Part shown: piece after piece, positions 7,908-15,605 of the stretch
Layout: every line of letters starts with the position of its first letter
Position numbering within the stretch: position 1 is the first letter of the stretch
NCBI GenBank assembly: GCA_022072085.1
Contig: JAJVII010000020.1
Span: forward strand, 144,607-208,606
DNA from: Phycisphaerae bacterium
GTDB taxonomy: Bacteria > Planctomycetota > Phycisphaerae > JAJVII01
Direction: 5' to 3'
DNA length: 64,000 nt
The notes under the pieces: generated by a model
Told to the model about the DNA's origin: nothing
The model's input: the letters and a program-made list of their open reading frames with translations, nothing else
Database searches by the model: none
Made by a program: the position numbers and the translations under genes

Positions 7908-7936
7908 TTGACTCATCACTACCAAAGGGCTATTAA
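7908..7936 (+). promoter_or_regulatory. Sigma-70-type promoter of the first PEP-CTERM gene
   Basis: TTGACT at 7908-7913, a 17-base spacer, and TATTAA at 7931-7936. The start point would be near 7943, giving a leader of about 137 bases. Confidence 0.5.
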
Positions 7937-8079
7937 TACTAACGCGCTGATGTGCCAGATCTTGCAGGCCAGTTGATACTAAGTCGTAATTGAGACGGTC
8001 GGAGCTACTGCTGCCAGGGGGCAATGCGGGGGGGGTGGTGCTGTCGGCTCATTCTCTTGGGGGGAACTGGAGGAGAGAG

Positions 8080-9309
8080 ATGGGAAGGTTCCTGCTCGCC
8101 CTCTCGGCCTTGCTGACTCTGCTGGTCACCTCAAGTCTATTGGCCGCACCGGCTTACCAGATGCGGCTTGACGGAAGCGGGGTGCCGCTGGTCTTCTGGG
8201 ACAGTCGCGGATTCAGCGGGGGCTTCGACGACGCGAACAAGATCGGCGTCATTGCCAAGGATGACAACCCCGGCGAGCACGTCGTCGTGGTGATGGACAA
8301 GGACGGGTCGGCCAGCGGCTTCGACCAGTATGTGTTCGATCCGGCGCTGGCCTCGCCCAACAACGCGGTCACCAACGGCGCCCTGACGGTCTTCCAGACC
8401 TACGCCAACCAGGAACTCTATGCCGGGTCGGTGGTTGGCGGCGTGAAGGCCGCCAACGGGCTGGTGGTCGCAGGCCACGCCCGCGGCAATTCGATCAACA
8501 CGTTCTTCGGGCTGTCAGGCAACGGGGGCACGTTCGGTCTGGCGGAGTACCAGCTTCGCGACACGTCCGACAACTTTAACGTCGACGGCGGGGTGGCGGC
8601 GCTGCTGGCGGCGCAGAACGTCGGCATCGATACCGGCAACTTCAAGAAAGCCCTGGCCCTGGTCAGCGACGATGGCAGCACGTTCCACATGCTGTTGGCC
8701 AGTTCCGGCGGGGCCAGTGTCACGCTCATCCGCAAGATGGACATCGGCGGATACTCCGTCGCCCCGACAGCGACGACCGCCGGCACACGGTCCGTAACGG
8801 CCGGCGGCACGTTGCGTGACAGCGGGGACACGACCAACAACTTCATGGCCGACCTGGTGCCGGTCATCAACGACAGCATCCAGGACATTGCAATCAACCC
8901 TGGAGACGGGAACCTCTACTTCCTCAGCGACGACCGCACCAACGGACGGGTGTTTCTGTCGGCCGTCAGCTTCAGCTTCGGCAATCTGGGCGATAACTCG
9001 ATCACGTCAATCGTGGACCTGGACCCGGATTCGGCCAACACTTACCTGGAACTGACCTACACGGCCGCGTCCAACGCCAACGACCTGACCGGCGAGAACC
9101 TGGTGGCCGCCCGCGGGCTGGCCTTCAGCCCCGACGGCTCGGTGCTTTACGTGACCAACGGCGACAGCGACAACAACTCCAAGCGGGTGTTCATCTTCGA
9201 CGCCCCGGTTGCAGTCCCCGAACCGGCGACGCTTGGCCTCTTGGCGACCGGCGGGATATTGCTCCTTGTTGCGGGGCGGCGGCGAGTCTGCCGACGACGA
9301 TCCCGCTGA
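8080..9309 (+). CDS. PEP-CTERM sorting-domain secreted protein
   Basis: 409 residues. A signal peptide (about 1-24, ending near L-L-A-A-P-A) leads into a beta-rich, Gly/Asp/Asn-rich body, and the C-terminus has V-P-E-P-A-T-L-G-L-L, a hydrophobic segment and a run of arginines: the PEP-CTERM sorting signal cut by exosortase. Such proteins are exported and linked to surface or extracellular polysaccharide. A D-R-T-N-G-R-V-F-L-S-A-V segment and an A-F-S-P-D-G-S-V-L-Y segment near residues 285-375 are shared with the next gene, so the two are tandem paralogues, perhaps beta-propeller-like. The ATG at 8080 follows GGAGGAGA by four to six bases and gives a proper signal peptide. No exosortase gene is in the window. 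Confidence 0.85.
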   Translation: MGRFLLALSALLTLLVTSSLLAAPAYQMRLDGSGVPLVFWDSRGFSGGFDDANKIGVIAKDDNPGEHVVVVMDKDGSASGFDQYVFDPALASPNNAVTNGALTVFQTYANQELYAGSVVGGVKAANGLVVAGHARGNSINTFFGLSGNGGTFGLAEYQLRDTSDNFNVDGGVAALLAAQNVGIDTGNFKKALALVSDDGSTFHMLLASSGGASVTLIRKMDIGGYSVAPTATTAGTRSVTAGGTLRDSGDTTNNFMADLVPVINDSIQDIAINPGDGNLYFLSDDRTNGRVFLSAVSFSFGNLGDNSITSIVDLDPDSANTYLELTYTAASNANDLTGENLVAARGLAFSPDGSVLYVTNGDSDNNSKRVFIFDAPVAVPEPATLGLLATGGILLLVAGRRRVCRRRSR

Positions 9310-9384
9310 GAATTCATCTCGATTGCCACGCGGGATCGCGTTTGGCGGGCCCGTCCGAGAAACTGCCCACCGGAATCTGCCGCT

Positions 9385-9446
9385 CCTCTAAGGGGCTCTA
9401 ACAGAACCTGCGCGATCCCGCGTAGGTTCTGTTAGAGCCCCAGAGG
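9385..9446. repeat. Long hairpin (family A, copy 2)
   Basis: The arms 9392-9414 and 9419-9441 pair over 23 bp with a single G-T wobble and the four-base loop ATCC; CCTCT (9385-9389) and AGAGG (9442-9446) extend the stem past a two-base bulge. The arm is nearly identical to that of the hairpin at 7815. It lies just past the stop of the first PEP-CTERM gene. No T-run follows. Confidence 0.88.
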
Positions 9447-9609
9447 TGCCGAACTGAATGGAGGTTGCCTCTGGGCAACATTCCCCACCCGAATGTTGAC
9501 TTTCTGCAACAAGAAGGCCACCAACGACTTCCTTTCTTCGGCTTTATAAATTTTACAATTCATGGCGCCATTTACAATTACGGTACTTCCCTGGAATTTG
9601 TATCGAATC

Positions 9610-9625
9610 TGGTACGAATCTTGCT
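9610..9625 (+). promoter_or_regulatory. Sigma-54 (-24/-12) promoter of the second PEP-CTERM gene
   Basis: TGGTACGAATCTTGCT fits the TGGYAC-N5-TTGCW consensus, with GG at -24 and GC at -12 in exact spacing. The start point would be near 9636. RpoN-dependent transcription of PEP-CTERM genes, with a PrsK/PrsR-type sensor and activator, is described for exosortase-bearing bacteria; here the activator gene is not in the window. Confidence 0.7.
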
Positions 9626-9843
9626 TCACCTCAATCATGCGGCTTACTTCAACTTCAAGTCTCGCCGCAGCGACGGTTATCGCAGCCGCGTTGGGTTTGG
9701 CACTTCGACGGTAGGCCAGGTTGAGAGCAGTTTGAGACGCTGTCTTGGAACGCAAGGGAACGGTTCCTGCCGGGTGCCCGTTTCCGACGTTCCTCTCGAT
9801 TCTGTCGTCCAGTGAGAGTCATTTCATAAGTGAAGGAGACGCC

Positions 9844-11205
9844 ATGAACAAGGTTGCGGCCATTCTGATGCTGGGTTGTGCCGGACTGCTGCTGACGGTC
9901 GGGCCGGTGTGGGCCGACGTCGCGGGGCCGGCGTTGCAGGTCCGAGTCGGCGGCACAGTCTCCGGGCCGATGCTGCTGGACAGCACCATTGGCTACGGCA
10001 GCGGGTACAACCCCACCGCCGGCGTTGGCGACCTGGCGGTGAACACCGATACGGGTGTCGTCTACGGTCTGGACGGCTCCAGCTACGGATACGAGATCGC
10101 GCGGTTCGACCCCATCGCGGAGTATGAGAAGGGCCTGCCAGCGGTTAACGCCGGGATCGGCACCACGCGGGTCTACACGACGCCCTACGTGTACACCGGG
10201 TCGGTGGCTGGCAACAACAGCGTCACCAATTCGGTCTCGATGGGTGTGAGCTACGACCCCTATATGGTGACCAATGGTCATGCCGGTGTGATCACCGGCG
10301 CCAACAGTGGCGGAGCGCCCCACTGGCAGGAATATGTCGCCCAGTCGGCCTCGGAGGCGATCGGCCAACTCAATGAGGGGACGACCGGCACGCCGGTGAA
10401 CACTTCGGCCTACGTCACATTGACCACCCTTCAGGACAGCGTGGGCAGCCTGGGCGACGGAGGCCACTGGAACGGCCTGACAGTGGACACCTTCAAGAGC
10501 CAGTTCGCCCCGACCAACGACGCGGCCAGCGCCTCGCTGAACGATGCGGGTGGGCTGGTCAGCCGTTACTTCCTGGGCGTCAGCACCTCCGGCGGTTCGG
10601 GCAACTGGTTCCAGAGCATCTACGCCGTGCACGTCGATGCCACGCGTGCGACCGAGCCGAACGCCACCACCTTCGGCACGCGCAACGCCTACTTCCGTGA
10701 CCGCTCCGCGGCCCAGGCCCTGGTCATCGGCGGGACGGACTTCGACAACCTCGTTCCCTCCGTGGCCGACCTCGGCAAGGACATGGCCGTCGACCCCGTC
10801 ACCGGCGACATCTACATCCTGACCACGACCGGGCTGAACGGGACGGCCTACCTGAGCGCCCTGCGGCCGACCATCTCCAACGACAGCGACGTGGCCATCA
10901 GCTACGAACTGGTCGACCTCGACCTGTCCGACAACGGCGGCCTGCCCGGCGGCAACGCCTACCTGCAACTGGACACGCTGCTCAACGGTGCGGACCTTAT
11001 CGCGGGCATGGGCCTGGCCTTCAGCGGCGACGGCTCGCGGCTGTACATTTCCGTTGTTGCGACCACCGCGGTCACCGGCGAGGTGCAGGCCGTCTACGCC
11101 CTGGATATCGGGCGCGCCTCGGTCCCCGAGCCGGCCACACTGGGCCTGCTGATGCTGGGCGGCCTGTCGCTGGCCGGGGCGAGGATTCGTCGCCGCATCC
11201 GCTGA
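9844..11205 (+). CDS. PEP-CTERM sorting-domain secreted protein (paralogue of preceding)
   Basis: 453 residues. Signal peptide about 1-24 (ending V-W-A-D), a long Gly/Ser/Thr/Asn-rich beta region, and a C-terminal V-P-E-P-A-T-L-G-L-L, hydrophobic segment and Arg-rich tail: an exosortase-processed extracellular protein. It shares with the preceding gene the order of a Y-A/T-G-S-V-A/V-G-G/N motif, a T-x-L-N-G-x-x-Y/F-L-S-A segment and the A-F-S-x-D-G-S-x-L-Y motif, so the pair arose by duplication. The ATG at 9844 follows AAGGAGA by four bases. It is the last gene before a good terminator, and its promoter is of the sigma-54 type, so the paralogues probably differ in control. Function beyond surface attachment is unknown. 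Confidence 0.85.
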   Translation: MNKVAAILMLGCAGLLLTVGPVWADVAGPALQVRVGGTVSGPMLLDSTIGYGSGYNPTAGVGDLAVNTDTGVVYGLDGSSYGYEIARFDPIAEYEKGLPAVNAGIGTTRVYTTPYVYTGSVAGNNSVTNSVSMGVSYDPYMVTNGHAGVITGANSGGAPHWQEYVAQSASEAIGQLNEGTTGTPVNTSAYVTLTTLQDSVGSLGDGGHWNGLTVDTFKSQFAPTNDAASASLNDAGGLVSRYFLGVSTSGGSGNWFQSIYAVHVDATRATEPNATTFGTRNAYFRDRSAAQALVIGGTDFDNLVPSVADLGKDMAVDPVTGDIYILTTTGLNGTAYLSALRPTISNDSDVAISYELVDLDLSDNGGLPGGNAYLQLDTLLNGADLIAGMGLAFSGDGSRLYISVVATTAVTGEVQAVYALDIGRASVPEPATLGLLMLGGLSLAGARIRRRIR

Positions 11206-11235
11206 CGGCGCGGTATGACCGAAGAGCTTCTCCCC

Positions 11236-11267
11236 AGCCCGGCCTGCCGAGGGCGGCCGGGCTTTTC
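11236..11267 (+). terminator. Rho-independent terminator after the PEP-CTERM pair
   Basis: AGCCCGGCC (11236-11244) pairs with GGCCGGGCT (11255-11263) and is followed by TTTT. Confidence 0.8.
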
Positions 11268-11341
11268 AATTGCGCCCCCGCTACCTATACTTCGTTTCCC
11301 GGTTTCACCTGACGGAGACTACCCCGTACCTGGAGTGTTCG

Positions 11342-13060
11342 ATGCTGAACCATTCGTTGATTCTCGTCGCGGCTGCGATGCTGCCGGCCTTCCTCGCTGT
11401 CCCTGCCGCCCGGGCCGACGACAATGCCCTTATCCGCATGGACGCCGGACAACTCTACGCGGGCCTGGAGGCCGGCCGCGTCCTGCCCGTGCCTGACGCA
11501 GACAAGCCGACCGGCCTGACGCTCGACACGCGCAACTGGGGCAGGGGCCTCAAACAGGGCCAGGTGGCCACCGACGTGATTGACCTGCGCGGCGATTCGG
11601 CGCTGGCGATGCCCGCGAAAGTGACCGGTCTGACCGTCGAGGCCTCCGGCGACGAGCCTGCCGGAAGTTCGCTGAAGGTCTTCGTCCGTCACGGGCCGAC
11701 CTTCTTCCAGGCCTCCGGCTGGAGCGACTGGCGGCAGGTGCAGGGACCGGCTGCCAAGCCCGACGCGTCTCCCATCGACATGGGCGCCGATCCGTACCTC
11801 CAGGTCCGCATCGAACTGCACAGCGACGGCAAGGCCAAGCCGACGCTCAAGTCCCTGGCGATCGGGTTCAAGCTGTCGCCCGAGGCCGCCCCGGCTGACG
11901 AGATGAAGGTCACACAGGCCGACGTGCAGAAGATCGCGCGCTCGACCATCGACTTCGCCTGCGAGCGGATGGACCAGCCGGACCTGGCCTGGTTCCGCAA
12001 GGCCGCGAAGCTGGACGACGTGGTGGCCGGCACGAAGAGCGAGTTCGACAAGCTGGTCGCCCTCTGCCAGTGGGTGGGCGCGCGGCACAACGTCCGCGAC
12101 GACGCCTCCAAGAAGCGGCTGGGTTGGGGACGGTACTACCCCTGGAACATCCGCCAGGTGTTCGACCCGGCGCTGGAGAACGGCTCGATCTGCGGCCACT
12201 GCGGCAGCTACGCCGAGGTGCTGATCACCGCGGCGACCGCGATGGGCTGGCAGGCTCGGCACATCGCCATCCAGGGCTACCGCGCCAACAGCCACGAGGT
12301 CGTCGAGATATGGGTCAACGAGCTGGGCCGATGGATATACTTCGACCCGTCGCTGGCCACCTACTATATCGACCCGGCCACGAAGCAGCCGCTGGACATC
12401 GTGCAGATGCACGACCGCTATGTGAACTTCTTCTGCGAGCCGGGCAAGACCATCGCCGACTACCCGCGGGCCGGCGACACTGCGACCGACCTGGGCTACC
12501 AGCGTCGGCTGAAGCTGAACTACGACGACCTGCACGCCACGCCCGTCACGACCGATTACACCTACGGTGAGCACAAGCCTTTCCCCTGGCAGAGCGCCCA
12601 GGGCATCATGACCTGCGGCTGGATGCAGTTGACGCCGCGGAACAACTTCCACAGCCAGCCGCAGCCGGCCTTCACGTCGTTTGGCGGTTCGGTCAACGGT
12701 GGCAACGGCTTCCCCGTCTGGACCGACGCCAAGGCCCCGCTGTCCAGCCGGGCGGTGCGCTGGTTCTCCCGCCGACGCGACTGGTACTGGACGCTGAACC
12801 AGGCGTCGCTTCGGCTGACCCGCGCGGCCCCGCGCTCGATCGACGTCGAGCTGGGCAACAGCCAGCCGCACTTCGACCATTACGAGTTGAAGATCAACGG
12901 CCCGCTCGGCTCGCCGACGCCTCCGGGCGTGCCCGTCGTCGTCCGCGGCGCGAGCTACGCCTGGAGCCTCCTGCCCGGCGTCAACACGCTGGAGGTCACC
13001 TGCGTCGACGCCTTCGGCCAGAAGGGCCTGACGTCCAAGGTGACCGTCGAGGCCAAGTGA
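11342..13060 (+). CDS. Secreted transglutaminase-like (PNGase-superfamily) protein
   Basis: 572 residues. A signal peptide (about 1-26) is followed by a beta-sandwich region (about 60-180) and a transglutaminase-like core with the triad C287 (in C-G-H-C-G-S-Y), H318 (in N-S-H-E-V) and D335 (in Y-F-D-P). The C-terminal 200 residues look like carbohydrate-associated beta domains with a G-V-N-T-L-E-V ending typical of Ig-like folds. Members of this superfamily are proteases, amidases or crosslinkers; in this context an extracellular glycopeptide or peptide substrate is likely, but not shown. ATG 11342 follows GGAG by six bases. A TATACT box at 11286-11291 may be its -10 element. Confidence 0.75.
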   Translation: MLNHSLILVAAAMLPAFLAVPAARADDNALIRMDAGQLYAGLEAGRVLPVPDADKPTGLTLDTRNWGRGLKQGQVATDVIDLRGDSALAMPAKVTGLTVEASGDEPAGSSLKVFVRHGPTFFQASGWSDWRQVQGPAAKPDASPIDMGADPYLQVRIELHSDGKAKPTLKSLAIGFKLSPEAAPADEMKVTQADVQKIARSTIDFACERMDQPDLAWFRKAAKLDDVVAGTKSEFDKLVALCQWVGARHNVRDDASKKRLGWGRYYPWNIRQVFDPALENGSICGHCGSYAEVLITAATAMGWQARHIAIQGYRANSHEVVEIWVNELGRWIYFDPSLATYYIDPATKQPLDIVQMHDRYVNFFCEPGKTIADYPRAGDTATDLGYQRRLKLNYDDLHATPVTTDYTYGEHKPFPWQSAQGIMTCGWMQLTPRNNFHSQPQPAFTSFGGSVNGGNGFPVWTDAKAPLSSRAVRWFSRRRDWYWTLNQASLRLTRAAPRSIDVELGNSQPHFDHYELKINGPLGSPTPPGVPVVVRGASYAWSLLPGVNTLEVTCVDAFGQKGLTSKVTVEAK

Positions 13061-13063
13061 GCC

Positions 13064-13142
13064 GAATGCGGAATGCGGAATGTGGAATCGCGGCCGGCGC
13101 CTTCTCTTGATTCCGCATTCCGCACTCCTCATTCCGCACTCT
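13064..13142. repeat. Inverted repeat of tandem GAATGCG words
   Basis: The left arm repeats GAATGCG/GAATGTG three times; the right arm, read backwards, repeats the same word with one copy altered. The spacer is about 22 bases. It lies directly after the transglutaminase stop and could also fold as a strong hairpin in RNA. Confidence 0.7.
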
Positions 13143-13179
13143 CCCACCCGGTTGCTTCCACCGCCCGTCCTACGGTACA

Positions 13180-14346
13180 TTGGCGGGTGTGAGCCGGATT
13201 CCATCGCAATACGATCCGCCCCGGGCGGCGTCGGCTGACGACCTGGAGGACCTGCTGGAACTGGTCGAGCGGGTCTTCCGCACCTCGCTGGACCTGGGCC
13301 CGACGATGGAGCTGGAGTTCCCGCTGCTGTTCTCGCCGGCCAACGCCGCCAACCTGTTCATCGTCCGCGACGGCGGACGCGTCGTTGCCCACGCCGGCCT
13401 GCTGATCCGTTCGATCGTCGCCGACCCGGCCTGCCGACCCCTGTCGGCCGGTTGCATTGGCGCGGTCTGCGTCGATTCGGACCACCGCGGCCGCGGCCTG
13501 GGCGAGGCGGTCACGCGGGCCTGCATCGCCCGCGCCCGCGACGCCGGCTGCCACCTCGCCCTCATCAGCGGGGTCGGCGGCATTTACGCCCGCTGCGGCG
13601 CGGGCCCGGTCGTGCCCGTGCGGCGATTCCTGGTCGACCGCTACAAGCTCGACCCGCCCGAGGCCTTCGCCGGTACGATCCGGCTGGCCGCCCACAGCGA
13701 CATCGAGCCGCTCTGCCGCCTGCACCAGATGGACGCCCCGCGCTACGAGTGGGCGCCACAGCCGCTGGGCAGGCTGATCGAGGCGGCCGCCCACGTCGGC
13801 CTGCGAACGTGGGTCGCCCAGCGCGGCGGCGAACTGGCCGCCGGCCTGATGATCCGCCCCGCGCCGGCGGTGCTCCAGAGCCGCTGGCAGACGGCCGTGT
13901 TGACGCAGTTCGTCGGGCGAGTGGAACTGTTCGCCCCGCTGGCGGCGCGGGCGCTGGACGCGATGCGGCCGAAGGTGCTCATGGTCCGCCGCCTGCCCGG
14001 CCAGGCCCGGCTGGAACCGCAGCTCACGCGGTTCGATCACCCCGTGCCGGCGGGGGCGCAGATGTCGGCGCTGGTGCTGGACGGGCCAGGCCTGCTGGAG
14101 GCGATGGCCCCGCGTCTGGCGCGCGAGCCGGAGGCGGCGGTCCAATGGCAGGGCGGGGGCCTGTGCCTTCGCGTCCAGGGCGATTCGATCCGGCTGGCTG
14201 ATGCGCCCGACGTGGCGGCGGCGCTGTTCAACGGGCCGTCGCACTGGCCCCGGGCGATGCGGCAGCGTCCGCGGCGGGCGGCGATGGCGGCGCTGGCCCG
14301 AATCCTGCCTGTGCCGATCCCCGATTATGGGCTAGACTATATCTGA
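13180..14346 (+). CDS. GNAT-family N-acetyltransferase, possibly Eis-like
   Basis: 388 residues. The N-terminal half is a GNAT domain: motif A is seen as V-C-V-D-S-D-H-R-G-R-G-L-G near residue 97, the acetyl-CoA pyrophosphate loop. The C-terminal half contains a second GNAT-like or sterol-carrier-like part, as in the larger Eis-type enzymes; this part is weakly supported. The acyl acceptor cannot be told. The start is uncertain: TTG at 13180 or, just as likely, GTG at 13189; neither has a strong ribosome site, and a leaderless start is conceivable. The stop overlaps the ATG of the esterase (TGATG), so the two are co-translated. Confidence 0.75.
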   Translation: MAGVSRIPSQYDPPRAASADDLEDLLELVERVFRTSLDLGPTMELEFPLLFSPANAANLFIVRDGGRVVAHAGLLIRSIVADPACRPLSAGCIGAVCVDSDHRGRGLGEAVTRACIARARDAGCHLALISGVGGIYARCGAGPVVPVRRFLVDRYKLDPPEAFAGTIRLAAHSDIEPLCRLHQMDAPRYEWAPQPLGRLIEAAAHVGLRTWVAQRGGELAAGLMIRPAPAVLQSRWQTAVLTQFVGRVELFAPLAARALDAMRPKVLMVRRLPGQARLEPQLTRFDHPVPAGAQMSALVLDGPGLLEAMAPRLAREPEAAVQWQGGGLCLRVQGDSIRLADAPDVAAALFNGPSHWPRAMRQRPRRAAMAALARILPVPIPDYGLDYI

Positions 14347-15410
14347 TGAAATCTCGCTGGATCATCCTGCTCGTGCTGGTCGCTGCGCTGGCGCCGTCGG
14401 TACGCGGCGACGACCGCGGGCCGGCCACCGTGCGCGACGCGATGGACGAAATGAAGCGGATCGCGCGGCTGGCCGGCGAATTGAAGATCGAACCGCCCGC
14501 GCCCGTGGACCTGCCCAAGCCGACCACGCCGAAGTTCAACGTGCGCCGCGACGTCATCTACGTCGCCGGCAAACCGGGCGACGCCGAGCGGCAGGCGATG
14601 GACATCTATCAGCCGGCGGGCGTCAAGGATGCCCCCGTGCTGCTGTTCGTGCACGGCGGGGCGTGGCGGCAGGGCGACCGGGGCAAGCTCTACTGCCGCG
14701 AGGTCTGCAAAGCGTTCGCCGAGCGCGGCATCCTGACCGCGGCGGTGGGCTACCGGCTCAGCCCGGCTGTCAAGCACCCGGCCCACGTGCAGGATGTCGC
14801 GGCGGCCGTCGCGTGGATGCACGAGCACGCCAGGGACTACGGCGGGCGGGCCGACCGCATGTTCCTTTCGGGCCACTCGGCCGGCGGACACCTGGTCGCG
14901 CTGGTAATGACCGACCCGAAGTACCTGGCCGCCCACAAGATGACCCCCGACCAGATCGCGGGCGTCTTCCCTCTCTCCGGCGTCTACACGCTCCAGATCG
15001 ACCTGGAGGCCGTGCCGCAGTTCAGGTGGCTGGCCCAGATATTCGGCGACAAGCCGGCCGACCTGGCCGACGCCTCGCCGCTGGCCCACGTGCACAAGGA
15101 CGAGCTGACGAAGAGACTGCCGCCGTTCCGCATCGTCGTCGGGCAGGATGAGCCGTCGGTGATGCGGCTCCAGGCGGCCGCCTTCTGCGTCGCCCTGCAC
15201 GACGCCGGCGTGGATGCCCGGTGGATGGAGCGGCCGAAGGTCGGGCACATGAGCCTCATCATGGCGGCCGGCCATGACGGCGACCCGACGACGCTGCTGA
15301 TGTTGGACACGATCGCCAAGCGGACCGCCGACCTGGACGCCGCCGACCGCAAGCGCCAGGAAGAGGAGAAACGACAGGCCGCCACTTCCCAGCCGGACCA
15401 GGGGGATTAA
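14346..15410 (+). CDS. Secreted alpha/beta hydrolase (carboxylesterase-like)
   Basis: 354 residues with a signal peptide (about 1-21). The oxyanion-hole motif H103-G-G-A-W and the nucleophile elbow G-H-S178-A-G-G mark the BD-FAE/hormone-sensitive-lipase-like esterases; D268 (G-Q-D-E) and the His in V-G-H-M are the likely remaining triad members. Such enzymes remove acetyl or feruloyl groups from plant glycans or cleave small esters, outside the cytoplasm. It is translationally coupled to the acetyltransferase before it through a TGATG overlap. The last 25 residues are charged and low in complexity. Confidence 0.82.
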   Translation: MKSRWIILLVLVAALAPSVRGDDRGPATVRDAMDEMKRIARLAGELKIEPPAPVDLPKPTTPKFNVRRDVIYVAGKPGDAERQAMDIYQPAGVKDAPVLLFVHGGAWRQGDRGKLYCREVCKAFAERGILTAAVGYRLSPAVKHPAHVQDVAAAVAWMHEHARDYGGRADRMFLSGHSAGGHLVALVMTDPKYLAAHKMTPDQIAGVFPLSGVYTLQIDLEAVPQFRWLAQIFGDKPADLADASPLAHVHKDELTKRLPPFRIVVGQDEPSVMRLQAAAFCVALHDAGVDARWMERPKVGHMSLIMAAGHDGDPTTLLMLDTIAKRTADLDAADRKRQEEEKRQAATSQPDQGD

Positions 15411-15415
15411 GACAC

Positions 15416-15601
15416 TCGCAGATTACGCCGATTCAGCAGATTTCAGAAAGAAAGACGAGAACCGCGAATGGACACGAATACACGCGAATAGAGAGAAGGA
15501 TATCCCGGAGCCCCTTTTCCCATTAGCGTCCATTCGCGTTCATTCGTGGTTCTTCCTTCTTCTCCTCCGTTTGAATCTGTGTAATCCGCGTAATCTGCGG
15601 A
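15416..15601. repeat. Long inverted repeat of GCGAATGG/CACGAAT and GATTACGC words
   Basis: The left arm (about 15416-15489) and the reverse complement of the right arm (about 15522-15601) run in the same order: CGCAGATTACG, a GATT-CAGA part, a purine-rich AGA part, then CGAATG-ACGCGAAT words. Arms of about 75-80 bases with roughly 80 % match. It separates convergent genes. Confidence 0.8.
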
Positions 15602-15605
15602 TGAG

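Larger units (their letters stand above)
7622..8079. other. Gene-free interval before the first PEP-CTERM gene
   Basis: 458 bases. It holds the 24-bp perfect hairpin at 7815-7864, a sigma-70-type promoter at 7908-7936 and the leader of the PEP-CTERM gene. The sequence around 7950-7967 has a weak resemblance to a -24/-12 promoter but lacks the -24 GG. Nothing coding is evident. Confidence 0.7.
9310..9843. other. Gene-free interval between the PEP-CTERM paralogues
   Basis: 534 bases. It contains the second family-A hairpin (9385-9446), an AT-rich patch with two copies of TTTACAATT (9552-9560 and 9571-9579, 19 bases apart) flanking the palindrome TGGCGCCA (9563-9570), then the sigma-54 promoter at 9610-9625 and a leader of about 208 bases. 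No open frame here looks coding. Confidence 0.7.

Noticed and set aside
7952..7967. Possible sigma-54 promoter before the first PEP-CTERM gene
   Set aside because: The TTGCA -12 part and spacing fit, but the nearly invariant GG at -24 is GT here; a sigma-70-type promoter lies close by.
11285..13204. A 639-codon minus-strand frame across the transglutaminase gene
   Set aside because: No ribosome site or domain; it runs through the GAATGCG hairpin and the signal-peptide region of the real gene.
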